Under the pieces are notes generated by a model, which worked only from the letters and a program-made list of their open reading frames with translations, was not told the DNA's origin and searched no databases. Of a DNA stretch of 64,000 nucleotides, positions 56,131-64,000 are shown in pieces (within the stretch, counting starts at the first letter, position 1; each line of letters starts with the position of its first letter). Position numbers and translations under genes: made by a program. Source of the DNA: Pleurodeles waltl (lineage: Eukaryota > Chordata > Amphibia > Caudata > Salamandridae); NCBI RefSeq assembly GCF_031143425.1, contig NC_090451.1, positions 661,134,575-661,198,574 of the forward strand. The letters are read 5' to 3'.

Positions 56131-56288
56131 GGCTTGTGCTGTATGCCAATTCCTGCCTTCAAGTATGGCGGCACTTTTTCAGACGATACTTACGATTCTT
56201 TAGTCCTTCCTCTGTTTCCGTAACGGTGCCCAGAGGAAGGACTACAGCTATTTAACATGGAACCTGCCTTCGCGCCCCAGCGATTTAC
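56124..56288 (-). repeat. Penelope inverted repeat, right arm (165 bp)
   Basis: Inverse of 53224-53388; lies at the 5' end of the Penelope coding strand. It also contains the first codons of the Ngaro gag frame (ATG at 56257), so the Ngaro-Penelope junction is within or next to it. Confidence 0.85.
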
Positions 56289-57183
56289 TCCTGCTACCAC
56301 CGCGCCACCACCCACAACACCATGGGGGGCAGATGTCTCTTGGCAAAATACAGTAGCAGACTTAAAGCGCCAGGTAGATTCCCTAGTTTCAGCGCACGCC
56401 TCAAACCCTCTTCAGACCTCGAATAGTAGCCTGTGTGTCGCCCTGGCACCGAGCATCTCTCTCTCATCAACCCCACCGAGTCAGAACGCCCTGCCCAGCT
56501 CAAGCAAGCTCCCGGGTCCGGACATCCCGGCTAAGGAAGGGACAACAGACTCATTATTATCCAGACCAGGTAAGCTGGCAGCCCACGTTAGCACAGAAAC
56601 AAGGGAAAAAATTTGGAAGGGGGACTTCGTGGAAATTTTCTTTTTAATAAGGGCAAAAAGAAGGGAGAGTGAAGCGAAGGAGAAGGAACCTAAATCGTAT
56701 TCCTATGTTGAAAGAAAGCCAAAAATAGAGGAGAACATCACAAATTGGTTGTTTGGCTTTAACGTTTTTATGTCAATCCGGTTGGAGAAAAAAACAGAGT
56801 TGGGCACCTCTTTGATTTATTATGCCAATAAGATATTGAAAGCTCAACACACGTACGGGGGGTTGGCCTGGTTAGAATACGATAGGGATTTTCGATGGGC
56901 TAAAGTAGAGGATCCCTCCATTGGGTGGGACCAAACAGAGGTAAACGTGTGGCTCAAATGCGTCAACAACAAGGTCCCAGGGAGGCAGCCCTTTCGGCCC
57001 CAGTTGTCCGGTGAGAAGAAAGGGTCTTGTTGGGCGTTTAACAGAAAGACATGTTCACGTCCCGCTGGAACATGCAAATTCAAGCATAACTGTTCCTTTT
57101 GCGGACACCCTTCCCATCCTGAATCCAAATGTATTAAGAAATCTAAAGAGCGGGGTCGGGACCCTAGTAAACCATCAAATTGA
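56257..57183 (+). CDS. Ngaro gag-like protein (308 aa)
   Basis: Pro/Ser-rich N-terminus, then a conserved block with EKIWKGDFVEIFFLI (about residue 117) and YDRDFRWAKVEDP (about residue 208). The C-terminus has closely spaced cysteines and histidines (CWAFNRKTCSRPAGTCKFKH, CSFCGHPSH, SKCIKK) like a CCCH/CCHC nucleic-acid-binding finger. The frame is open. The Met at 56257 lies in the Penelope inverted repeat, so the original N-terminus is uncertain. The RT frame overlaps its end. Confidence 0.75.
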   Translation: MEPAFAPQRFTPATTAPPPTTPWGADVSWQNTVADLKRQVDSLVSAHASNPLQTSNSSLCVALAPSISLSSTPPSQNALPSSSKLPGPDIPAKEGTTDSLLSRPGKLAAHVSTETREKIWKGDFVEIFFLIRAKRRESEAKEKEPKSYSYVERKPKIEENITNWLFGFNVFMSIRLEKKTELGTSLIYYANKILKAQHTYGGLAWLEYDRDFRWAKVEDPSIGWDQTEVNVWLKCVNNKVPGRQPFRPQLSGEKKGSCWAFNRKTCSRPAGTCKFKHNCSFCGHPSHPESKCIKKSKERGRDPSKPSN

Positions 57184-58195
57184 CCCCCCTCTTCCCTCCC
57201 CGATCAGGTTAGAAGCGTTACGCCCTTGGTTGCAGGCTTACCCTTCTTTGGACTCAGCTTCAGTACTTCTTAACGGTTTCTCCTTTGGCTTCAGGATACC
57301 CGCCCCTAATGTTTCCCCAGTAAATCACTGTAGGAACCTAATATCCGCCTTACAAAACACTGCAGTGGTTGCCAAGAAACTGGAGAAAGAAAGGTCCCTG
57401 GACAGGCTTGCTGGTCCTTTTAGGTGCCCTCCGCTATCTGGTTTTGTGTGTTCCCCGTTGGGGGTGGTTCCAAAAAAAGAAGCAGGTCAGTTCAGATTTA
57501 TCCACAATCTTTCGGCCCCTCGGGGGTCTTTAGTCAATGATGCAATCGATCTGCAGCTCTGTTCGGTCCGTTATGCGTCAGTGGATAATGCGGTAGATAA
57601 AGTCAGGGCGCTGGGCCAGGGGTCTATGTTAGCAAAAACCGACATTGAGTCGGCCTTCCGTCTGCTTCCCGTGCACCCTGAGGACTACCACCTGCTGGGT
57701 TTTCAATTCAGGGGGGAGTAATATTTCGACCAATGCATACCCATGGGTTGTACTATATCATGCAGTTATTTTGAGCAATTCAGCTCCTTTCTTCAGTGGG
57801 TGTTCTCACAGCGTACGGGACACCAAGAGGTCATTCATTACCTGGATGACTTCCTGATTCTGGGACCCCCTAATTCTGACAGGTGCAGGTGGGCCCTTCA
57901 AGCTTTAATCACTTTGTTCGGAGAATTTGGTGTTCCTTTGGCGCACGAAAAAACGGTCGGCCCCTCTACGTGCATCACTTTCTTGGGGATTGAAATTGAC
58001 TCCATGGCTGGAGAGTGCCGCTTGCCTTTGGATAAGCTGTTGGCCTTCAAAGAGTCCATTCAGGTTATATTGTCTCAAGAAAAGGTGACCCTGCACCAGC
58101 TTCAGGTACTGGTGGGCCAGCTGAATTTTGCGCGGAGAATCATCCCCATGGGCCGCCCCTTTTCCAGGTCAATAGCTCGCTCAATGGCGGGCTGA
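57184..58195 (+). pseudogene. Ngaro reverse transcriptase
   Basis: The part to 57721 has FVCSPLGVVPKKEAGQFRFI, HNLSAPRGSLVND and LAKTDIESAFRLLPVHP. The frame breaks at 57720. The rest (57743-58195) has GCTISCSYFEQFSSFLQWV, the catalytic YLDDFLILG, LPLAHEKT-like VPLAHEKTVGPST and TFLGIEID. A stop at 58196 precedes RNase H. Motifs are complete but one shift separates them. Confidence 0.85.
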
Positions 58196-58248
58196 AAGAA
58201 AAACACCACCACACGCGGCTGTCTAGAGAAGTTAGAGACGACCTAAGG

Positions 58249-58740
58249 TTGTGGGATCTGTTCCTAAGGACATTCAACGGGTCGGTCATTTGGCCACAAA
58301 AAGCAATATCCAGCCCTACGCTGGGCTTATACACTGACTCCACGGGTAGCATAGGCTTCGGCGCAATTTTGGGCCCACTATGGTGTAGGGCAGACTGGCC
58401 TGGAGATTGGGTCAGATGGGGATGGACCAAGAATATAGCTTTCCTGGAATTATTCCCAATTGTAGTCGCTGTAAACATCTGGGTAAGGGAGTTCAGGAAC
58501 AGGGTGGTAATTTTCTGGTCTGATAACATGGCGGTGGTAGAAGTTATCAACCGCCAAGGGGCTTCCTGCCCTCTGGTCTTGCGCCTTTTGAAACACCTGA
58601 TTCTGGCTTGTCTTCATCAAAAACATCACGTTCAAGGCGAAGCACGTGCCTGGGGTGCATAACAACGCAGCTGACGCATTGTCTCGTTCATTAATGCCGG
58701 ATTTTTTGCGGTATCACCCCCAGGCGAAGAAGAAGATGAT
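58249..58740 (+). pseudogene. Ngaro RNase H
   Basis: LGLYTDSTGSIGFGAILG (first Asp), AFLELFPIVVAV (Glu) and VIFWSDNMAVVEVINRQ (Asp) are present to 58662. The terminal ADALSRS block (about 58670) is in a neighbouring frame. Frameshifts flank both ends. Confidence 0.8.
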
Positions 58741-58758
58741 GGAGTTCCCAGAATCTCT

Positions 58759-59662
58759 GTGGAAGATTGGTGCCCCTCCCTCCCAGACTTAGTAGCGTCA
58801 TCCTTGGCTCCACGCACAAAAGCAGCTTATGAGAACAGCTTTTTTCTTTACAGGCGATTTTTGCGTTCACGGCATATTGCAGATGCATTTTCTGAACCTG
58901 CAGTTGGGGCGTTTCTACAACATTTGCAAAGCATAGGTCGTCCTGTGTCATGCACGAAGGCCCACTTGGCAGCAATACGTTTTTTCGCAAAAATACTGAA
59001 ATTGGAGAGGCCTCTGAATACTTTTATTATAAGACAGGCCTTGGTGGGATGGCCAAGGGTTCCCCAGGTAGCTCTGATGCCAGACGTCCCGTCACCCCCC
59101 CTCTGCTCGAAAGGATTTTGAGGGTGCTCCACACTGTCTGCTCTTCCCCGGCAGAGGCGGCGCTTTTGGCCGCGGCTTTCACTTTGGCTTTTTACGGGGC
59201 TTTCCGCATCAGCGAGTTGGTAGGCTCTTCCAAGGGTGACCACTTAGGGGGCTTACAGCAGAGTGACATGCTGGTATGCAATGGGTCACTATCCATTACA
59301 TTGCGTAAATCAAAGACCGACCAGCTGAAGGAAGGAACACGCATCACACTCTGTGAGGCGCCTGGTTCCCCCTTATGCCCTGTGTTACTTACAGTTACCT
59401 TGCAGTCCGCCCTATGTCAGAGTCTACGGCCTTTTTCATTCACCCCAGCGGAGACTGCCTGTCATGCTACCAGTTCACAGAAGTCTTTAAATTGACCCTG
59501 AAAACAATCGGGGTGGATCAGAAAGGGTACTCACCTCATTCCTTTAGAATTGGCGCAGCCACGGTAGCGGTGGCAGCAGGCCTTCCAGCGTCCGCGGTAA
59601 AAAATATAGGTCGTTGGTCTTCAGAGTGTTACAAGCGTTACATCATGCCAGATTTGGTGTAA
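58759..59662 (+). pseudogene. Ngaro tyrosine recombinase
   Basis: The N-terminal part (58759-59090) has SLAPRTKAAYENSFFLYRRF and KAHLAAIRFF. The middle is read in the frame of 58950-59495: FYGAFRISELVGSSK (arginine I), LRKSKTDQ. The C-terminal part is read in the frame of 59375-59662: YSPHSFRIGAATVAVAAGL (HxxR), IGRWSSECYKRYI (W and nucleophile Y). All catalytic positions are present, but two frameshifts (near 59070 and 59450) break the gene. Confidence 0.85.
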
Positions 59663-59723
59663 CAGTGGCCGGGTTGCTTGGTGGTGATGTCTCTCACGCG
59701 CATGTTTCTTTTCTTTCAGTCAA

Positions 59724-60350
59724 ATGCCTCAGCGAGTAGTCTGGGTATTAGGGCATTCATTTGTCCGTCGGGCGGCATACCGGTTGCAACAGCTCCGTGG
59801 GTCGAAGCCGGCAGACATGCACAGTGTGGCATTTCAGTGGTGCGGCATTGGCGGAGGAGGCATCACCCAGCTGCAACATTTGGTCGAATTGGCAAGTGGT
59901 CGAGGGGGACTGCAGTCTCCGGATTTAATCATCATTCACATGGGGGGCAACGATGTAGTGCGTTTGGGCCGAAAAACCCTTAGGGAGACGGTTTTCCTTG
60001 AGATCACAAGAGTGGCAAAGCAATTCCCAGGCGCAGCATTCGCCTGGTCACACATGGTACCACGTCGGAAGTGGGGGGCCGGGATAAGATCTCGAACCAT
60101 CAATGTGTCAGTTCGCCGGCTTAATGCCGAGATGGCAAAATTCTGCCCGGGCCCTGGGCGCCTATGGAATATCCCCCACAAACTGCTGAAAGGCGCACAC
60201 ATGTTTCACAACGACCAGGTTCATTTATCTGATGAGGGAACAGACCAATTTATCCGTGACATGTGGGGTTTTGCCCGCAGCCTCTTTTTGGGTGGGGAGG
60301 GCGAAGGACCTTTTGGGCCCTGGTCACCCTTGTGGCGGAAATTGAGATAA
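59724..60350 (+). CDS. Ngaro SGNH-hydrolase ORF (208 aa, intact)
   Basis: SGNH/GDSL-type hydrolase, a known extra ORF of Ngaro elements, role in transposition unknown. Block I is VWVLGHSFVRR (catalytic Ser; Asp of GDS is His here). Block II is FQWCGIGGGG, block III is IIHMGGNDVVRL (GxND oxyanion Asn). Block V is FHNDQVHLSDEGTDQF (Asp and His of the triad). The whole family length is present with no stop. It starts about 60 bp after the recombinase end, in another frame. Confidence 0.85.
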   Translation: MPQRVVWVLGHSFVRRAAYRLQQLRGSKPADMHSVAFQWCGIGGGGITQLQHLVELASGRGGLQSPDLIIIHMGGNDVVRLGRKTLRETVFLEITRVAKQFPGAAFAWSHMVPRRKWGAGIRSRTINVSVRRLNAEMAKFCPGPGRLWNIPHKLLKGAHMFHNDQVHLSDEGTDQFIRDMWGFARSLFLGGEGEGPFGPWSPLWRKLR

Positions 60351-62791
60351 AAAATGTGACTTGAAACAATAGGAGGGGGTCCCCAAGGTGGGGCCCCCAG
60401 GAGGACATCTGGGATAGGATCCTGAAGTTCTGAGCCAACCAGCAGATGTACACACCAGATCAGGGGGTAAGAGACCTCAGATCGCTGTGGGAGAACATGG
60501 GGCTCCAGCTCTTAGCTCCCCCCATTACACCCCAGGGCTGATTGGTGTTTGGAGGGGGGGGGGGGGGGGGGCGGAACCCGAAAATGGAGGACAAGGTACC
60601 GTGTAGTCAGGGTAACCGTCCCTCCTACGGATACAGGTGAGACATGGGTCACCTTTGTGGTCCAAATGGTGGTTCAGGACCGGAAGGGATCCTGTCAAAT
60701 TGGTTATGGTCACAAGAATTCTCAGTAACATGTAAATAAAAATGTTTTCTTTATTGACTAACCTTGCTATACTTGATATTTGATGTTTAGCTTGTTGAAG
60801 TTATGAGTTATTTTGAAATATGTCTTTTGAAAATAAAAGTTACTTCTTCCAACGAGTAAAGCTTGTCGTCTTGTGCATTCCTGGCGGGGGGAGTGTGGGC
60901 CGTTTTGGAGGCCTCCGGATCCTAGGGAAAAGCCCCCGCTCCGCAGTGAGCGGGCGCGGCCCGTTAGGAGACGGGGCCTCCAAGGCCCAGGGGCACTCCC
61001 CCCCTTTCCTTGTGCCGGCGGTGCGGGAGGTCGGACGGATTTCCGCCCTGACGCCTCGCGAGGCGTTGGGGCGGAAGTCAATCCTGCAGGGGGCATGGCG
61101 TGGGGCCGACGTTTGCCTTGCGCTGGTTCCGGCCGACGCATACTGGTGGGGGGGGGGCTATTTAAAGGCCCCCCCAAGAAGGTTAGTCCTTCTTTTCCTG
61201 TGTGCGGCGACCGGACCTGCGTGTGGCCCGCGTTTGTCCCAACCACCCTCTCCTTTATGTTAATAGTTTCGAAAGAAGTTGGAAATTGAGATAAAAAATG
61301 TGACTAGAAACAATAGGAGGGGGTCCCCAAGGTGGGGCACCCAGGAGGACATCTGGGATAGGATCCTGAAGTTCTGAGCCAACCAGCGGATGTACACACC
61401 ACATCAGGGGGTAAGAGACCTCAGATTGCTGGGGGAGAACATGGGGCTCCAGCTCTTGGCTCCCCCCATTACACCCCAGGGCTGATTGGTGTTTGGAGGG
61501 GGGGCGGAACCCGAAAATGGAGGACAAGGTACTGTGTAGTCAGGGTAACCGTCCCTCCTACGGATACAGGTGAGACATGGGTCACCTGTGTGGTCCAAAT
61601 AGTGGTTCAGGACCGGAAGGGATCCTGTCAAATTGGTTATGGTCACAAGAATTTCTCAGTAACATGTAAATTAAAATGTTTTCTTTATTGACTAACCTTG
61701 CTATACTTGCTATTTGATGTTCAGCTTGTTGAAGTTATGAGTTATTTTGAAATATGTCTTTTGAAAATAAAAGTTACTTCTTCCAACGAGTAAAGCTTGT
61801 CGTCTCGTGCATTCCTGGCGGGGGGAGTGTGGGCCGTTTTCGGGCCTCCGGATCCTAGGGAAAAGCCCCCGCTCCGCAGTGAGGGGGCGCGGCCCGTTAG
61901 GAGACGGGCCTCCAAGGCCCAGGGGCACTCCCCCCCCCCCTTTTCCTTGTGCCGGGGGTGCGGGAGGTCATCCGGATTTCCGCCCTGACACCTCGCGAGG
62001 CGTTGGGGCGGAAGTCAAGCCTGCAGGGGGCATGGCGTGGGGCAGACGTTTGCCTTGCGCTGGTTCCGGCCACCGCATACTGGTGGGGGGCTATTTAAAG
62101 GCCCCCCCAAGAAGGCTAGTCCTTCTTTTCCTGTGTGCGGCGACCGGACCTGCGTGTGGCCCGCGTTTGTCCCACCCACCCTCTCCTTTATGTTAATAGT
62201 TTCGAAAGAAGTTGGAAATTGAGATAAAAAATGTGACTAGAAACAATAGGAGGGGGTCCCCAAGGTGGGGCCCCCAGGAGGACATCTGGGATAGGATCCT
62301 GAAGTTCTGAGCCAACCAGCGGATGTACACACCAGATCAGGGGGTAAGAGACCTCAGATCGCTGGGGGAGAACATGGGGCTCCAGCTCTTGGCTCCCCCC
62401 ATTACACCCCAGGGCTGATTGGTGTTTGGAGGGGGGGCGGAACCCGAAAATGGAGGACAACGTACCGTGTAGTCAGGGTAACCGTCCCTCCTACGGATAC
62501 AGGTGAGACATGGGTCACCTGTGTGGTCCAAATGGTGGTTCAGGACCGGAAGGGATCCTGTCAAATTGGTTATGGTCACAAGAATTTCTCAGTAACATGT
62601 AAATAAAAATGTTTTCTTTATTGACTAACCTTGCTATATTTGCTATTTGATGTTTAGCTTGTTGAAGTTATGAGTTATTTTGAAATATGTCTTTTGAAAA
62701 TAAAAGTTACTTCTTCCAACGAGTAAAGCTTGTCGTCTCGTGCATTCCTGGCGGGGGGAGTGTGGGCCGTTTTGGAGGCCTCCGGATCCTA
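60341..62791 (+). repeat. Ngaro split direct repeats, expanded tandem (period ~938 bp)
   Basis: TTGAGATAAAAAATGTGACT begins units at about 60341, 61285 and 62218 (periods 944 and 933). The third copy stops at GGATCCTA, 62791. Taking GGATCCTA as the B end gives B 60341-60924, A 60925-61284, B 61285-61857, A 61858-62217, B 62218-62791. Each A has a TATTTAAAGGC box (61160, 62091) followed by GTCCTTCTTTTCCTGTG, a likely promoter/start; each B has AATAAAAGTT (60831, 61765, 62698). ORFs inside are duplicates of chance frames. Confidence 0.88.
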
Positions 62792-62998
62792 ACCAAAATA
62801 ACTGACGATTTTTGCGCTGGGTTCTCACTGTGGTTACCCTGCACTTGCCCACTTCAGAGTTTAAGGGAACAAGATGATTAAGACCAAGAGGTGCAGTATA
62901 GAAAATTACACAGGTGAGTATCAACATGCTTCTCTTCTTGATATGACCTTATGGCAGCTCCTCGAATTTGAGAGCCCTCTCTCAACCTAGAGACCATT
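62792..62998. other. Flank after Ngaro, no gene
   Basis: Begins directly after the Ngaro end (AACCAAAATAACTGACG). No feature recognised. Confidence 0.4.
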
Positions 62999-63205
62999 TT
63001 ATGTCATAGAGAAGGGCCTCTTTACATCGAGGGCCTCCTCAATGATGTCCACCATCCCCTTGTCATTGAGGGCCATGTCCTTAGCAACATGAGAGTTGTT
63101 TTTTAATGTTGATGATTGCCCTGTGGAGTCAATCCATACAATAGGTCTCTTCTTATTTTCGAGAGCAGCCTTGATGTGGGAAAGATTCAAGGGCGCCTTT
63201 TGCAA
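62999..63205 (-). CDS. Unrecognised short ORF (68 aa)
   Basis: Reads MQKAPLNLSHIKAALENKK and then a mixed hydrophilic sequence ending in PFSMT. The composition is protein-like rather than low-complexity, but I recognise no domain. It overlaps another unassigned ORF on the plus strand, so at most one is real. It could be a mobile-element fragment. Confidence 0.2.
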   Translation of the reverse strand: MQKAPLNLSHIKAALENKKRPIVWIDSTGQSSTLKNNSHVAKDMALNDKGMVDIIEEALDVKRPFSMT

Positions 63206-63445
63206 GATGTCACTGAGCTACGGGTGGGGATAGGTGAAGCACAGCCGTCTCGCTTTCCTTGCCACAAATACCAGAAAGAAGCAGATGCAATCAATTGGTT
63301 CCTTAACACTCACTTCACGTCTGGAGAAATAAAGGCACTTACTTTACCAGAAAGGCATGTTTATATCGTGATATGTAGTGGGGAACCATTAAAAGAAAAA
63401 GTTCACAACCCAACCAGATCGCTGACGTTCCTTCAAAAGGAGTAG
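63116..63445 (+). CDS. Unrecognised ORF (109 aa)
   Basis: Protein-like stretch with EADAINWFLNTHFTSGEIKAL and VYIVICSGEP near its end. No known domain. An AG at about 63162 and a GGTGAG after the stop could be splice-like, but nothing confirms an exon. Overlaps the minus-strand ORF at 62999-63205. Confidence 0.2.
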   Translation: MPCGVNPYNRSLLIFESSLDVGKIQGRLLQDVTELRVGIGEAQPSRFPCHKYQKEADAINWFLNTHFTSGEIKALTLPERHVYIVICSGEPLKEKVHNPTRSLTFLQKE

Positions 63446-64000
63446 AAGGTGAGCGGTGAAAGGGGGCATTTGAAAACTTACCTCACGGGTAAAAATCAGA
63501 CTGAAGTAGATATATAAATAAAGTGTAAACATGCCGCTCCATAAAAATATTTGAAAGAAAATGGAAGAGTGTTAGCACTGTGTGTTCTCTTGGTGAGGCT
63601 GCATGGCTGCGGGAATGGTTGCCTTTCATTTTTTTCTCTTTTGTAAAAGGGAAAAATGCTAAAAGGTTTTTGGCAGCAACGCTGCAAAGTATTGTAATCC
63701 CATTTTGGCTTATTAATGGCATTTTTCCTTTTTTTGTCTTTTACATGTGTATACAAAGATCATAATTGAAAGCAAATGTTATATTTACAAACATTCACTT
63801 TCGCTTTGTTTGGAGCGTTTTGTCTTTCCATTTCAAAACTGTTCCAGGATCATGCGCGTTCGTGGAGACATTCAGTAATTATGAATACTACCACCAGTAT
63901 TCATATGAGATTCACGCTCTGATCCATACACTGAAGCAATCCTATTCTTTAATTCGGTAGGCAAAGGGTATGTTCTCCTGCAGACCGGAGTCCCGCCTTT
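63446..64000. other. Right-edge flank with one exon-like segment
   Basis: AT-rich, no mobile element recognised. Segment 63848-63956 is preceded by a pyrimidine-rich tract ending in CAG and followed by GTAG, and is open in one frame. It is listed as a weak exon candidate in the findings. Confidence 0.35.

Larger units (their letters stand above)
52016..56288 (-). mobile_element. Penelope-like retroelement with GIY-YIG endonuclease
   Basis: The minus strand encodes RT (56130-54610) and a GIY-YIG domain (54561-53821). The 3' region holds a hammerhead-like motif (52256-52201) followed by an ~83-bp direct repeat. A 165-bp inverted repeat (53224-53388 and 56124-56288) brackets the coding part, in keeping with the terminal repeats these elements form. 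The left edge lies at the break in the Gypsy element, about 52016, and the right edge adjoins Ngaro gag. Both boundaries are inferred. Confidence 0.85.
56257..62791 (+). mobile_element. Ngaro-type tyrosine-recombinase retrotransposon (5' end missing)
   Basis: Order gag, RT/RNase H, tyrosine recombinase, SGNH hydrolase, then split direct repeats, the Ngaro plan. The 5' A repeat expected before gag is absent: Penelope sequence lies there instead. The 3' end is a tandem of B-A-B-A-B segments (60341-62791). RT and recombinase are frameshifted, while the hydrolase ORF is intact. Confidence 0.9.

Noticed and set aside
60767..62579. Duplicate ORFs in the Ngaro 3' region
   Set aside because: Chance frames copied with the ~938-bp repeat units.

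Overview
The window looks like intergenic or deep-intronic DNA from a vertebrate with a very large, repeat-packed genome. The mix is DIRS elements in several ages, a Ngaro element with an SGNH-hydrolase ORF, Ty3/Gypsy LTRs of 1.6-3 kb, piggyBac, a Penelope-like element with a GIY-YIG domain, and Harbinger-like MITEs beginning GGCCCATATTTATACTTTTT. That mix points to a salamander, most probably a salamandrid newt; the species is inference. No host protein-coding gene, rRNA or tRNA could be supported. Nearly all recognisable coding sequence belongs to mobile elements, most of it broken.

Layout. (1) 1-5418: DIRS copy A (coding on the minus strand), cut by the window start, with inverted terminal repeats, an internal complementary region, gag, RT/RNase H and a tyrosine recombinase with a large deletion. 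(2) 5419-9114: a spacer, a decayed glycoprotein-like (possibly viral envelope) remnant and a minus-strand fragment of a long LTR. (3) 9115-15600: DIRS copy B, same subfamily and orientation, full length, with an open 396-aa recombinase frame but broken gag and RT. (4) 17024-20106: a 3.08-kb solo LTR with a 5-bp target duplication, same family as the fragment at 7440-8720. (5) 20107-21485: apparently unique DNA with a strong hairpin and a possible terminal exon. (6) 21486-30664: a 9.2-kb polypyrimidine minisatellite with almost no G on the plus strand. (7) 30665-35880: two older DIRS remnants, the first cut inside RT by the satellite. (8) 36706-37696: Harbinger-like MITEs; 39715-40653: a LINE tail and a short repeat.

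(9) 40654-52015: a Ty3/Gypsy element with a largely palindromic 5' LTR and a broken gag. A MITE sits in its leader, and a 7.6-kb piggyBac element (43962-51547, TTAA duplicated) sits inside gag just before the zinc knuckle. The piggyBac transposase is itself split by a 1,003-bp solo LTR with a CTTT duplication. This gives a three-level nest with clear insertion order. (10) 52016-56288: a Penelope-like element on the minus strand, whose RT and GIY-YIG parts share one frame broken by one stop. It carries a hammerhead-like motif near its 3' end and a 165-bp inverted repeat. (11) 56257-62791: a Ngaro element with gag, RT, RNase H, recombinase and an intact SGNH hydrolase ORF, ending in an over-long tandem of split direct repeats. 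(12) 62792-64000: no recognised element, two unassigned ORFs and one exon-like segment.

The genes do not form a host pathway. They are independent replication modules: DIRS and Ngaro combine RT with a tyrosine recombinase, Penelope combines RT with GIY-YIG, piggyBac uses a DDD transposase and Gypsy uses LTRs. The most unusual structures are the strand-asymmetric minisatellite, the hammerhead-like motif whose two core changes keep a base pair, the palindromic LTR, and the expanded Ngaro 3' repeat.
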